The notes: generated by a model not told the origin, from the letters alone. DNA of 64,000 nt from Streptomyces mirabilis (GCF_018310535.1 NZ_CP074102.1:5890001-5954000), one strand, 5' to 3'; shown: positions 31,233 through 38,705, numbered from the stretch's first letter. A program made the numbers and translations.

Positions 31233-31343
31233 CGGATCGACCACGACCTCGGCGTCGGTCACCGCCTCGTGTCCGTCCCCGTTCGGTCTCTTCACGACCT
31301 ACTACCCGATCAATCCGGTGCCGCCGAACACCGCGAACTTCAT
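31233..31343 (-). pseudogene. remnant of NAD(P)-binding epimerase/oxidoreductase
   Basis: An ATG at 31343 preceded by GGGAGG at good spacing opens MKFAVFGGTGLIG, a perfect N-terminal Rossmann motif of the SDR/NAD-dependent epimerase class. Two consecutive TAG codons follow, and then VVKRPNGDGHEAV in the same frame, matching the next helix-strand of the family. After that the similarity fades. The body is gone. It lies in the same phase as the cupin start. The fossil is of the oxidoreductase/epimerase type typical of ECF41 targets. Confidence 0.7.
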
Positions 31344-31540
31344 GGGGCACCTCCCGTCGCGCACCGGACGGTCACGTGGCCTTGCGTCCATACTGCGACG
31401 CCGCGGTGCGCCCCGCACGCGGCACACGCTCTCCGGCAGCCCGGGGGCTCTGTGTGCCGGGGGCGACGCCGATGGTCCGTGGTCCGAGTGAGAGGCGAGG
31501 GACCCGCTTGTAGCATGGTGATCACGGGCTGGAGGAATTC

Positions 31541-32437
31541 ATGCGCGACCGGGACGACACCGACTCTCTCGACCGGGCGACGAGGGATTTCATCGCGGCG
31601 CGTCCCCAACTCTTCGGTATCGCCTACCGCGTGCTCGGCAGCGTCGCGGAAGCCGAGGACATCGTCCAGGACGCGTGGCTGCGGTGGCAGAACACCAACC
31701 GCGCGGACGTTCACGAGCCGGCCGCGTTCCTGGCCACGGTCACGGCCCGGCTGGCGATCAACGTGGCCCAGTCCGCGCGGGTGCGCCGCGAGTCGTACGT
31801 CGGGCCCTGGATCCCCGAGCCGGTCGACACGAGCGCGGATCCGCAGTTGGGCGCGGAACGGGCGGAGGCACTGGACCTGGCGGTCCTCTTCCTCCTGCAG
31901 AAGTTGAACCCCGTGGAACGGGCCGCCTACGTGCTGCGGGAAGCCTTCGACTACCCGTACAAGCAGATCGCGGAGATGCTGGAGACGAGCGAGGCGAACA
32001 CGCGGCAGCTGGTGAGCCGCGCTCGCAAGCATCTCTCCTCGGAACGCGCGGCGCCGGTCAGCTCCACCGCTCACCGGCGCCTGCTGGAGGTGTTCCTCGC
32101 CGCGGCGCAGACGGGCGACCTGTCGGCACTCGAGGGCGTCCTCACCGAGGGTGTTGTCAGCTACACCGACGGTGACGGCGTGCGCGGCGCGGCCAGGATT
32201 CCGGTCGTCGGACGTGAGCACGTCACCAAGTTCGTCGCCGCCTTCGCCCCGCGTTTCTGGCCCGAGACCGAGGTGCGCTGGGTCGAGGCCAACGGCAGGC
32301 CGGCCGTCCTGGTTTCGGCCGGTGGCAACGCGTCGGCTCTCCTGTCCGTCGACGCGTCGGCGCGCGGCATCGAACGCCTCCTGTGGGTCATGAACCCCGC
32401 CAAGCTGGATCCCTACGTGACTTCGCTGCAGCAGTGA
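31541..32437 (+). CDS. ECF41-group sigma factor with SnoaL-like C-terminus (SigJ family)
   Basis: A 298-residue sigma-70 family factor. Region 2 reads QLFGIAYRVLGSVAEAEDIVQDAWL and region 4 has KQIAEMLETSEANTRQLVSRARKHL. The linker WIPEP, the DGDGVRG loop and the C-terminal NPAKLDPY are the ECF41 hallmarks (WLPEP, DGGGR, NPDKL). The SnoaL-like C-terminal domain acts as a built-in regulator in this group, replacing an anti-sigma factor. ATG at 31541 has GGAGG. Predicted target: the AhpD-like gene and perhaps the SpoIIE gene. Confidence 0.95.
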   Translation: MRDRDDTDSLDRATRDFIAARPQLFGIAYRVLGSVAEAEDIVQDAWLRWQNTNRADVHEPAAFLATVTARLAINVAQSARVRRESYVGPWIPEPVDTSADPQLGAERAEALDLAVLFLLQKLNPVERAAYVLREAFDYPYKQIAEMLETSEANTRQLVSRARKHLSSERAAPVSSTAHRRLLEVFLAAAQTGDLSALEGVLTEGVVSYTDGDGVRGAARIPVVGREHVTKFVAAFAPRFWPETEVRWVEANGRPAVLVSAGGNASALLSVDASARGIERLLWVMNPAKLDPYVTSLQQ

Positions 32438-32450
32438 CAAAAGCTGTCAC
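32434..32450 (+). promoter_or_regulatory. inverted repeat at sigma-factor stop, with third TGTCACA
   Basis: GTGACA and TGTCAC form a perfect 6-bp inverted repeat with AAAGC between, straddling the sigma-factor stop codon. The right arm is the start of a TGTCACA at 32445-32451, with TGTC 15 bases further. It could end the transcript or promote antisense transcription into the convergent SDR gene. Confidence 0.4.
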
Positions 32451-32513
32451 AGATCGCCGTACCGCCTGTCGTACTGAGCGACAACCCAGGCGAACGCGGC
32501 AAGGCCGTTGCTG

Positions 32514-33353
32514 TCACCGAACGCCGGTCGGTGTGCCCATGGCGCGGGCGACGAGCGCGTCGTAGGCGCGGTCGGGCAGGGCACGGCGCAGGAAGATGAG
32601 GGGCCTGGCCCCGTAACCGACGGCGTACCGGGTCCTGGGGCGGCGAGCCGTGACGGCCTTGGCGACGGTGTCGGCGATGACCGAGGGTGGGGAGCTGCGG
32701 CGGGCGGTGCTCTCGGAGCCCAGGGACTCGGCCATCGCGTCGGCCTGCGTGGCGTACGCGGTGTCGCCGGAGGTCTTGCGCAGGTTGCCCGCGGCGATGC
32801 CGCCCCACTCCGTCCTGATGGCTCCGGGCTCGACGATGACCACGTCGATGCCGAACGGCTTGAGCTCCATGCGCAGGCAGTTGCTGAGCCCTTCGAGGGC
32901 GAACTTGGTTCCGTGGTACCAACCGCCCAGCGGGGTGTGGATCTTGCCGCCCATGGAAGAGATGTTGACGATCGTGCCGCTCCGCTGCGCCCGCATGTGC
33001 GGCAGCGCGAGCTGGATCAGATGGGCGGCACCGAAGATGTTGACCTCGAACTGGGCGCGCGCCTCGTCCAGCGGTACGTCCTCGATGGCCCCGTACGACC
33101 CGTACCCCGCGTTGTTCACCAGGACGTCGATACGGCCCGATTCGGCGATGATCCCGTCGACACCCGCCCGCATCGAAGCGGGGTCGGTGACGTCCATGGG
33201 CAGGACGTGGACGCCCGCCTCGGCGAGCCGGGACATGCGCTCCACCCGGCGGGCAGCACCGTACACGGTGTATCCGAGCTCCTGGAGCTTGAGTGCGGTG
33301 ACTTCACCGATACCGGAGGAAGCACCGGTGACCAGGGCGACCTTGCTGGACAT
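32514..33353 (-). CDS. short-chain dehydrogenase/reductase
   Basis: A 279-residue classical SDR. Cofactor motif TGASSGIG, NNAG at about residue 82, and the catalytic Ser with YxxxK in SSMGGK and WYHGTKFALEG (Tyr, then Lys four residues on). ATG at 33353; the frame is open to 33413 but the Rossmann strand begins at SSKVALVTG. It is divergent from a TetR regulator, with paired operators between, so induction by a small molecule is likely. Substrate unknown. Confidence 0.92.
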   Translation of the reverse strand: MSSKVALVTGASSGIGEVTALKLQELGYTVYGAARRVERMSRLAEAGVHVLPMDVTDPASMRAGVDGIIAESGRIDVLVNNAGYGSYGAIEDVPLDEARAQFEVNIFGAAHLIQLALPHMRAQRSGTIVNISSMGGKIHTPLGGWYHGTKFALEGLSNCLRMELKPFGIDVVIVEPGAIRTEWGGIAAGNLRKTSGDTAYATQADAMAESLGSESTARRSSPPSVIADTVAKAVTARRPRTRYAVGYGARPLIFLRRALPDRAYDALVARAMGTPTGVR

Positions 33354-33404
33354 GGGGCAAACCTTTGAGTCGGCCCCTCGCGGGGCGGGGAACGCCAGGC
33401 AAAG

Positions 33405-33443
33405 ATGAACCATGGCTCACTTTCATCATGAGTCACGGTTCAC
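33405..33443. promoter_or_regulatory. two TetR-type operators between SDR and TetR genes
   Basis: ATGAACCATGGCTCAC (33405-33420) and ATGAGTCACGGTTCAC (33428-33443) agree at 12 of 16 positions, are both imperfect palindromes of the form TGANNCNNGNNTCA, and are offset by 23 bp. They lie between the SDR start (33353) and the TetR start (33499). Confidence 0.65.
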
Positions 33444-33498
33444 TTTCCTGCAAGCGAACCCGCATAGGCTTTACGTCACGACGAGACTGGAGGGCACG

Positions 33499-34059
33499 AT
33501 GACCCAGGCCCGGCCGCTGCGCGCCGACGCGGTCCGCAACCGGAGGAAGATCCTCGACGCGGCGCACCTGCTGATCACGCGGCACGGCCCCGAGGTGCCC
33601 ATGGACGCGATCGCCGAGGCTGCCGGGGTGGCGGTGGGCACGCTCTACCGGCACTACCCCACGAAGACCGATCTCGTCGGCGCGGTCCTGTCCCGGCATG
33701 TCGAGCGGATGACCCTCAACGTGGAGGAGGCGGCAGACCGCGTGCGGGCGGGGGCGCACGCCATGACCGAGCTCACCGCGCTCGTCTCCCGCGTCATCGA
33801 GGCCGCGGCCCAGGACCGCGCGGTGAAGGCCGCCGCGCAGGGAGTCGGCGCCTCGTACGCGCCCGAGAACGACACGCGTGCGGCCGCCGCGCTGGCCGAC
33901 CTCATCACCGCCGGCCAGGCGGACGGTGACCTCCACCCGGACGTCACCGTCGCCGACTTCTACCTCTTGCTGGCCACCGCTCCCCTCGACCAGCCGCGCG
34001 AGGTCCGCGATCGCTGGCTCACCCTCATCCTTCCCGGCTTCACTGCGGCGGCTCGCTGA
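33499..34059 (+). CDS. TetR-family regulator
   Basis: A 186-residue repressor. The HTH reads VPMDAIAEAAGVAVGTLYRHYPTK at residues 33-56; the rest is a helical ligand domain. ATG at 33499 with GGAGGGC upstream. It should bind the twin operators at 33405-33443 and control the divergent SDR and itself. Confidence 0.92.
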   Translation: MTQARPLRADAVRNRRKILDAAHLLITRHGPEVPMDAIAEAAGVAVGTLYRHYPTKTDLVGAVLSRHVERMTLNVEEAADRVRAGAHAMTELTALVSRVIEAAAQDRAVKAAAQGVGASYAPENDTRAAAALADLITAGQADGDLHPDVTVADFYLLLATAPLDQPREVRDRWLTLILPGFTAAAR

Positions 34060-34062
34060 GAA

Positions 34063-34139
34063 CTGCGGCGGCGTGCCGGGGGCTGTTGCGGCAAGCCGGG
34101 AGCTTTGGCGGCACGCCGGGAGCTTCGGCGGCACGTTGG
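34063..34139 (+). repeat. tandem ~20-bp repeats after TetR gene
   Basis: Four degenerate units related to GGCGGCACGCCGGGAGCTT follow the TetR stop (for instance at 34088, 34107 and 34127). They fill the gap to the convergent chitinase and have no reading frame that I would call coding. Confidence 0.65.
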
Positions 34140-34170
34140 AAGTGGACTGCTCCCCGGGCCGTCCTGGTTC

Positions 34171-35223
34171 TCAACGGCCCTGCAGCGCCTTGACGTTGTC
34201 GCCGAAGGTCCAGTTCTTCGAGCCGTCCCAGTTGATCGACCAGGTCATCAGGCCCTTGAGGCCGGTGCCGTAGTGCCGCCACGCCTGGGAGACCAGGCTC
34301 GGTGACATGTAGCCGCCGCCGGCGCCCGACTGGGCGGGCAGACCCGGGACCTGCTTGTCATAAGGCACCTTGATGGTGGTGCCCTGCACGACAAGTCCCT
34401 TGTTCAGGCAGTCGGTCTGCGCGGTGAAGCCCTGAACGGTGCCCGCGGAGTAGGAGTCGCCGGAACATCCGTACATGCTGCCGTTGTAGTACTGCATGTT
34501 CAGCCACCACAGGCGCCCGTTGTCGGCGTACTTCTTGACGATCGGCAGATACGCGCCCCAGATCGAGCCGTACGTGATGCTGCCACCCGTGACGTACGCG
34601 GTCTCCGGCGCCATGGTCAGCCCGAAGTTGGCCGGCATCTGCGACAGCACGCCGTCGATGATCCGGATCAGGTTGGCCTGGGACGTGGAGAGCTGACCGA
34701 TGCTGCCACTGCCGACCAGGCCCGTCTCGATGTCGATGTCGATGCCGTCGAAGTTGTACTTCTTCAGGATGGGCACGATCGTCGCGACGAACCTGTCGGC
34801 GACGGCGGAGGAACTGAGGTCGATGCCCGCCGCCGCCCCGCCGATCGACAGCAGGATCGTCTGCCCGGACGTCTTGGCCGCGCACATCTCCGCCGGCGTC
34901 GCGACCTTCACCCCGGTGTCCATCCCGTCCTCCCACAGCGCCGTGCCGTCGGAGCGGATGACCGGGAACGCCGCGTTGATCACGTTGTAGCCGTGCGCGG
35001 CGATACGGGAGTCGGTGATCGGCGTCCATCCGAACGGCGGGTGCACTCCGTTGGAAGAGCCGTCCCAGTTCTCCCAGTAGCCCTGGAGAACCTTTCCGGA
35101 CGGGCGGGACTTCACGGCGCAGGTGTCGGCGGCGGATGCGGTGGGGGCGGTGGCGACCGACAGTGGGGCGAGGACGGCTGCGGTCAGTGCGAGGGCGAAC
35201 AGGCGCAGCTTCCGACGGATCAT
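34171..35223 (-). CDS. secreted chitinase, glycoside hydrolase family 18
   Basis: A 350-residue extracellular endochitinase. A Sec signal peptide (IRRKLRLFALALTAAVLAPL, cleavage after TASA) precedes a single GH18 barrel. The catalytic DxxDxDxE motif is present as FDGIDIDIE near residue 160, and GYWENWDG and MTWSINWDG mark the first and last strands. No carbohydrate-binding module is present. Promoter-proximal GGTCCAGACC-type elements at 35279-35310 suggest control by DasR or by the chitin-specific direct-repeat regulator. Confidence 0.94.
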   Translation of the reverse strand: MIRRKLRLFALALTAAVLAPLSVATAPTASAADTCAVKSRPSGKVLQGYWENWDGSSNGVHPPFGWTPITDSRIAAHGYNVINAAFPVIRSDGTALWEDGMDTGVKVATPAEMCAAKTSGQTILLSIGGAAAGIDLSSSAVADRFVATIVPILKKYNFDGIDIDIETGLVGSGSIGQLSTSQANLIRIIDGVLSQMPANFGLTMAPETAYVTGGSITYGSIWGAYLPIVKKYADNGRLWWLNMQYYNGSMYGCSGDSYSAGTVQGFTAQTDCLNKGLVVQGTTIKVPYDKQVPGLPAQSGAGGGYMSPSLVSQAWRHYGTGLKGLMTWSINWDGSKNWTFGDNVKALQGR

Positions 35224-35278
35224 GCGAGGCCTCCCGGTGGGGGGTGCGGTGAGGTGTCGTAGGCATGACAGTGCCTGC

Positions 35279-35310
35279 GGTCCAGACCTGTCGTCAATAG
35301 GTCTGGACCA
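35279..35310 (-). promoter_or_regulatory. paired dre-like sites upstream of chitinase
   Basis: On the plus strand GGTCCAGACCT (35279-35289) and AGGTCTGGACCA (35299-35310). Each resembles the DasR site TGGTCTAGACCA and the 12-bp repeat described at Streptomyces chitinase promoters. They lie 56-87 bases upstream of the chitinase ATG. Confidence 0.65.
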
Positions 35311-35362
35311 AGGTGGGGCTGGGGGGTAGCGGATAGCGGATGGCGGATGGGGGATGGCGGGT

Positions 35363-35419
35363 GACAGATGTCAGATAACAGATGACAGATGACAGATATT
35401 GAAATCTGTCATCTGTCAT
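35363..35419 (+). promoter_or_regulatory. 7-bp iteron array with 16-bp inverted repeat
   Basis: Five consecutive heptamers, GACAGAT, GTCAGAT, AACAGAT, GACAGAT, GACAGAT (35363-35397), are followed by ATTGAA and two inverted copies ATCTGTC ATCTGTC. The last two direct and the two inverted units form an exact 16-bp inverted repeat (35382-35397 and 35404-35419). It ends 48 bases before the aldo/keto reductase start. Confidence 0.75.
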
Positions 35420-35467
35420 GCCATCGTGAAAGGGCACCAATCCTCCAAGGGACACCAGGGAGTCCTC

Positions 35468-36472
35468 ATGCAAACCCGCCCCCTCGGAACCACCGGCCCC
35501 CAGGTCTCCGCCCTCGGCCTCGGCTGCATGGGTATGTCCGCGCTGTACGGCGAGGCGGACCGGGCCGAGTCGATCGCGACCATCCACGCCGCCCTCGAGG
35601 CGGGCGTGACGCTCCTCGACACCGGCGACTTCTACGCCATGGGCCACAACGAGATGCTGATCGGCGAGGCCCTGCGCGCGGCTCCGGCGGCCCTGCGCGA
35701 GCAGGCGCTGACCAGCGTCAAGTTCGGCGCCCTGCGTGACCCGGACGGCGGCTGGTCCGGATACGACGGCCGCCCCGCCGCGGTGCGGAACTTCGCCGCG
35801 TACTCGCTGCAGCGCCTCGGTGTCGATCACATCGACGTGTACCGGATCGCGCGGCTCGACCCGAACGTCCCGATCGAGGAGACGGTCGGCGCGATCGCCG
35901 AGCTCGTGGAGAAAGGGCACGTCAGGCACATCGGCCTGAGCGAGGTCGGCGCCGACACCATCCGACGGGCCGCTGCCACCGCCCCCATCTCCGACCTCCA
36001 GATCGAGTACTCGCTGATCTCGCGCGGCATCGAGGACGAGGTCCTGCCGACCACCCGTGAGCTGGGCATCGGGATCACCGCGTACGGCGTGCTGTCCCGC
36101 GGGCTGATCTCCGGCCACTTCACGGCGGACCGGCAGCTGGCCCCGACCGACTTCCGCTCCATGAGCCCCCGCTTCCAGGGCGAGAACCTCCAGCACAACC
36201 TCTCCCTCGTCGAGGCGCTGCGGAAGATCGCCGAGCAGAAGGGCGTCAGCGTGGCGCAGATCGCGATCGCGTGGGTGTTGTCGAGGGGCGAGGACATCGT
36301 GCCGCTGGTCGGCGCGCGGACCCGGGAGCGGCTGGCGGAGGCGCTCGGCGCGCTGGACGTCACGCTCGACGACGCCGACCTCGCCGCGATCGAGCAGGCC
36401 GTGCCGGCGGACGCCGCCGCGGGCGACCGCTACCCGGCGGCGCAGATGTCGCATCTCGGCACCGACCGCTGA
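35468..36472 (+). CDS. aldo/keto reductase
   Basis: A 334-residue NADPH-dependent TIM-barrel reductase. The N-terminus LGTTGPQVSALGLGCMGMS, the Asp-Tyr pair in LLDTGDFYAMGHNE and the catalytic lysine in TSVKFG are present. The fourth catalytic residue, usually His in the LYxxH position, is replaced here (IDVYRIARLDP), which occurs in one actinobacterial subfamily. ATG at 35468 with GGGAG upstream. The TetR gene follows after 26 bases, so the pair forms an operon behind the iteron array. Confidence 0.9.
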   Translation: MQTRPLGTTGPQVSALGLGCMGMSALYGEADRAESIATIHAALEAGVTLLDTGDFYAMGHNEMLIGEALRAAPAALREQALTSVKFGALRDPDGGWSGYDGRPAAVRNFAAYSLQRLGVDHIDVYRIARLDPNVPIEETVGAIAELVEKGHVRHIGLSEVGADTIRRAAATAPISDLQIEYSLISRGIEDEVLPTTRELGIGITAYGVLSRGLISGHFTADRQLAPTDFRSMSPRFQGENLQHNLSLVEALRKIAEQKGVSVAQIAIAWVLSRGEDIVPLVGARTRERLAEALGALDVTLDDADLAAIEQAVPADAAAGDRYPAAQMSHLGTDR

Positions 36473-36498
36473 CAGTGCCGCCAGGTACGGTTTTCGAC

Positions 36499-37104
36499 AT
36501 GGCACCGACCACCGAAGCACTGACCGCCGAGCGCATCCTCGAGGCGACCGAGGAGGCGCTGCGCCGCCACGGCCCCGCGAAGGCCACCGTGGTGGACGTG
36601 GCCCGCGCGCTAGGCGTCAGCCACGGCAGCGTCTACCGTCACTTCCGTACGAAGGCGGCGCTGCGGGAGGCGGTCACGAAGCGCTGGCTGGACCGTACGT
36701 CGCAGATACTCGCGGAGATCGCCAGGCCCTCGTCCTCGCCACCCCCGGAGGCGCTCGAACACTGGCTGGCGACCCTGTTCACCGCCAAGCGGCACAAGGC
36801 GGGCGACGATCCCGAGCTGTTCGCCACCTACTCGGTGCTGCTCGACGAGGCGAGCGCGGTGGTCGAGGAGCACGTCGCCGAGCTGGTCGACCAGCTCTCG
36901 GACATCATTCATCGCGGCGTGATGGAGGGCGACTTCATGACCGTGGACGGCGACTCCGTGGCGACGGCCCGCGCCGTCTTCCACGCCACGAACCGCTTCC
37001 ACGACCCCGCCTACGCCCACGAGTGGGAACAGCCGGGCATCGAGGCCGAGTTCTCGACGGTCGTCACCCTCGTCCTGCGCGGACTGCGCCGCCGAATCGA
37101 CTGA
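36499..37104 (+). CDS. TetR-family regulator
   Basis: A 201-residue repressor with HTH KATVVDVARALGVSHGSVYR at residues 25-44. It is cotranscribed with the aldo/keto reductase and is the natural candidate to bind the iterons at 35363-35419. The ribosome site is weak, which would fit coupling to the upstream gene. It ends before a strong bidirectional hairpin. Confidence 0.92.
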   Translation: MAPTTEALTAERILEATEEALRRHGPAKATVVDVARALGVSHGSVYRHFRTKAALREAVTKRWLDRTSQILAEIARPSSSPPPEALEHWLATLFTAKRHKAGDDPELFATYSVLLDEASAVVEEHVAELVDQLSDIIHRGVMEGDFMTVDGDSVATARAVFHATNRFHDPAYAHEWEQPGIEAEFSTVVTLVLRGLRRRID

Positions 37105-37116
37105 ATCCACGGCCCC

Positions 37117-37150
37117 GGCGAACCGGTGGACCCGGCGAACCGGTGGACCC
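37117..37150 (+). repeat. 17-bp tandem duplication
   Basis: GGCGAACCGGTGGACCC occurs twice head to tail. The second copy supplies the left arm of the adjoining hairpin. Confidence 0.8.
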
Positions 37151-37181
37151 GGCGGAGGACTATCCCTCCGTCGGGTCCACC
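37142..37181. terminator. bidirectional hairpin between convergent genes
   Basis: A 17-bp stem with one mismatch (37142-37158 with 37165-37181) lies between the TetR gene and the convergent zinc-finger gene, and it contains the last codons of the latter. No T-run. Confidence 0.7.
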
Positions 37182-37366
37182 GTCGCCTGATGCGCCTCGG
37201 CGAGGTGTTCCTCCGCCTTCAGCCACGGCAGGAACTGCGCGCCCTTGCGCCAGCCGCAGGTGTCGCATCTGATCGTGCGCTGTACACCGGCGCGCTGGAC
37301 GTGGACGACGTGCTCGCGGCCGTGCTGGTCCCAGCGGCTTACCTTGCTCGTGTTGATCTGCAGCAT
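37160..37366 (-). CDS. small C2H2-type zinc-finger protein
   Basis: A 68-residue protein starting MLQINTSKVSRWDQHGREHV with ATG at 37366 and GGAGG 4 bases upstream. CDTCGW and EEHLAEAH form a CxxC-x(n)-HxxxxH zinc site. The last five residues are encoded in the terminator stem. Similar small proteins are common in Streptomyces; no function is known to me. Confidence 0.72.
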   Translation of the reverse strand: MLQINTSKVSRWDQHGREHVVHVQRAGVQRTIRCDTCGWRKGAQFLPWLKAEEHLAEAHQATVDPTEG

Positions 37367-37396
37367 GACACCTCCAGGTGTTACCGCTCCGCTCAC

Positions 37397-37433
37397 GCGG
37401 CAAGGCGTTGGCGGCAAGGTTTTTGCAGCAAGG
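37397..37433. repeat. three direct repeats at 14-bp period
   Basis: GCGGCAAGG at 37397 and 37411, and GCAGCAAGG at 37425, each 14 bp apart. They lie 31 bases upstream of the zinc-finger gene start and could be operator half-sites or a promoter duplication. Confidence 0.6.
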
Positions 37434-37563
37434 AGTGTGCAGCATCGGGAAGATCAACGGGGGTTCTTCGGCCGCGAGTTCACCGCATGGTCGTGTGCGA
37501 TCACGATCCGTCGCCGGCCGTCACCCTCCGCGCTGCCGCACCGCCCCGATCTACACTCCGCTC

Positions 37564-38298
37564 ATGACGACCGGAACTCCCGCCATCGCCAAGGACCTCG
37601 CGCCCCACGGCACCCTGCGGGCCTCGATCAACCTGGGCAATCCCGTGCTGGCCCAGGGCACATCGACGGCCCCGGCCGGCATCACCGTCGACCTCGCGCG
37701 GGAGATCGCCGCCCGCCTCGACGTTCCCGTGGAACTCCTGTGCTTCGACGCGGCCCGCAAGTCGTACGAGGCGATGGCGGAGGGCCGTGCCGACCTGTGT
37801 TTCCTGGCCGTCGAGCCCGCACGTGAGGCCGAGGTCGCGTTCACGGCGCCGTACGTCGTGATCGAGGGCGTGTACGCCGTCCCCCGCGACTCCGACCTGA
37901 CGACCGTCGCCGAGGTCGACCGTCCCGGCGTACGGATCGGTGTGAAGCGCGGGTCCGCCTACGACCTCTTCCTCTCCCGCACGCTTCGGCACGCGAGCGT
38001 GGTGCGCGGGGAGGACGGGGTCGAGGCGTTTCGGGCCGAGGGGCTGGAGGCCGCGGCCGGGATCAGGCAGCCGATGACCGAGTTCGTCGCGGCGCACCCC
38101 GAACTCCGCTTGATCGAGGACCGGTTCATGCAGATCCAACAGGCGGTCGGCACGACGAAGGCCCGCCACCCCGAGACCGTCCGCTTCCTCCACGACCTCG
38201 TCGAGGAACTGAAGACGAACGGCTTCGTCGCGAACGCCCTGCGGCGCGCCCGGCAGTCGGACACCCTGGTCGCCCCACTCGCCCGCCCTCGGAGCTGA
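37564..38298 (+). CDS. family 3 solute-binding-like protein without signal peptide
   Basis: A 244-residue periplasmic-binding-protein fold of the amino-acid family (GITVDLAREIAARLDVPVEL, then IGVKRGSAYDLFL). No signal peptide or lipobox lies in this frame at the chosen ATG (37564), and the upstream frame to 37378 gives none either. It may act as a cytoplasmic ligand-binding protein or enzyme. No transporter genes are adjacent. The VOC gene starts 14 bases later. Confidence 0.75.
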   Translation: MTTGTPAIAKDLAPHGTLRASINLGNPVLAQGTSTAPAGITVDLAREIAARLDVPVELLCFDAARKSYEAMAEGRADLCFLAVEPAREAEVAFTAPYVVIEGVYAVPRDSDLTTVAEVDRPGVRIGVKRGSAYDLFLSRTLRHASVVRGEDGVEAFRAEGLEAAAGIRQPMTEFVAAHPELRLIEDRFMQIQQAVGTTKARHPETVRFLHDLVEELKTNGFVANALRRARQSDTLVAPLARPRS

Positions 38299-38312
38299 CC
38301 TAGGATCGGCGC

Positions 38313-38693
38313 GTGATCGCCGAACTGCAGTGCGTGGTGCTGGACTGCCCCGAGCCTCTCCGACTCGCCGAGTTCTACGAGGCCTTGCTCGGTGGGACCG
38401 TCAACCGGCCCGACCCGCGCTGGGCGCTCGGCGAGGCCTGGTCGACGCTGCACACGCCATCCGGTCTCGTGCTCGCCTTCCAGCGAGTCCCGGCCAAGGA
38501 GTACCGCCCTCCGCAGTGGCCCGATCCCGCCCGCCCTCAGCAGTTCCACCTGGACTTCGGCGTCCCGGACCTGGACCGGGCGCGGGACCAAGTCCTGGCC
38601 CTCGGTGCGACTTTGCTGGACGCCTCCGACGGGCTGGACTGGCACGTCTACGCGGATCCCGCGGGGCACCCTTTCTGCCTGGTCCGTCACTGA
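38313..38693 (+). CDS. VOC-superfamily (glyoxalase-like) protein
   Basis: A 126-residue single-module protein. It opens LQCVVLDCPEPLRLAEFYEALLGG and has the QQFHLDFGVPDLDRA and DPAGHPFCLV strands typical of the vicinal oxygen chelate fold. GTG start at 38313. Metal ligands His and Glu are only partly evident. Probably cotranscribed with the binding-protein-like gene. Confidence 0.85.
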   Translation: MIAELQCVVLDCPEPLRLAEFYEALLGGTVNRPDPRWALGEAWSTLHTPSGLVLAFQRVPAKEYRPPQWPDPARPQQFHLDFGVPDLDRARDQVLALGATLLDASDGLDWHVYADPAGHPFCLVRH

Positions 38694-38705
38694 GGAGTCG
38701 TAGCC

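Noticed and set aside
35363..35419. A CRISPR-like array
   Set aside because: Units are 7 bp without spacers and the last two are inverted, which fits an operator array.
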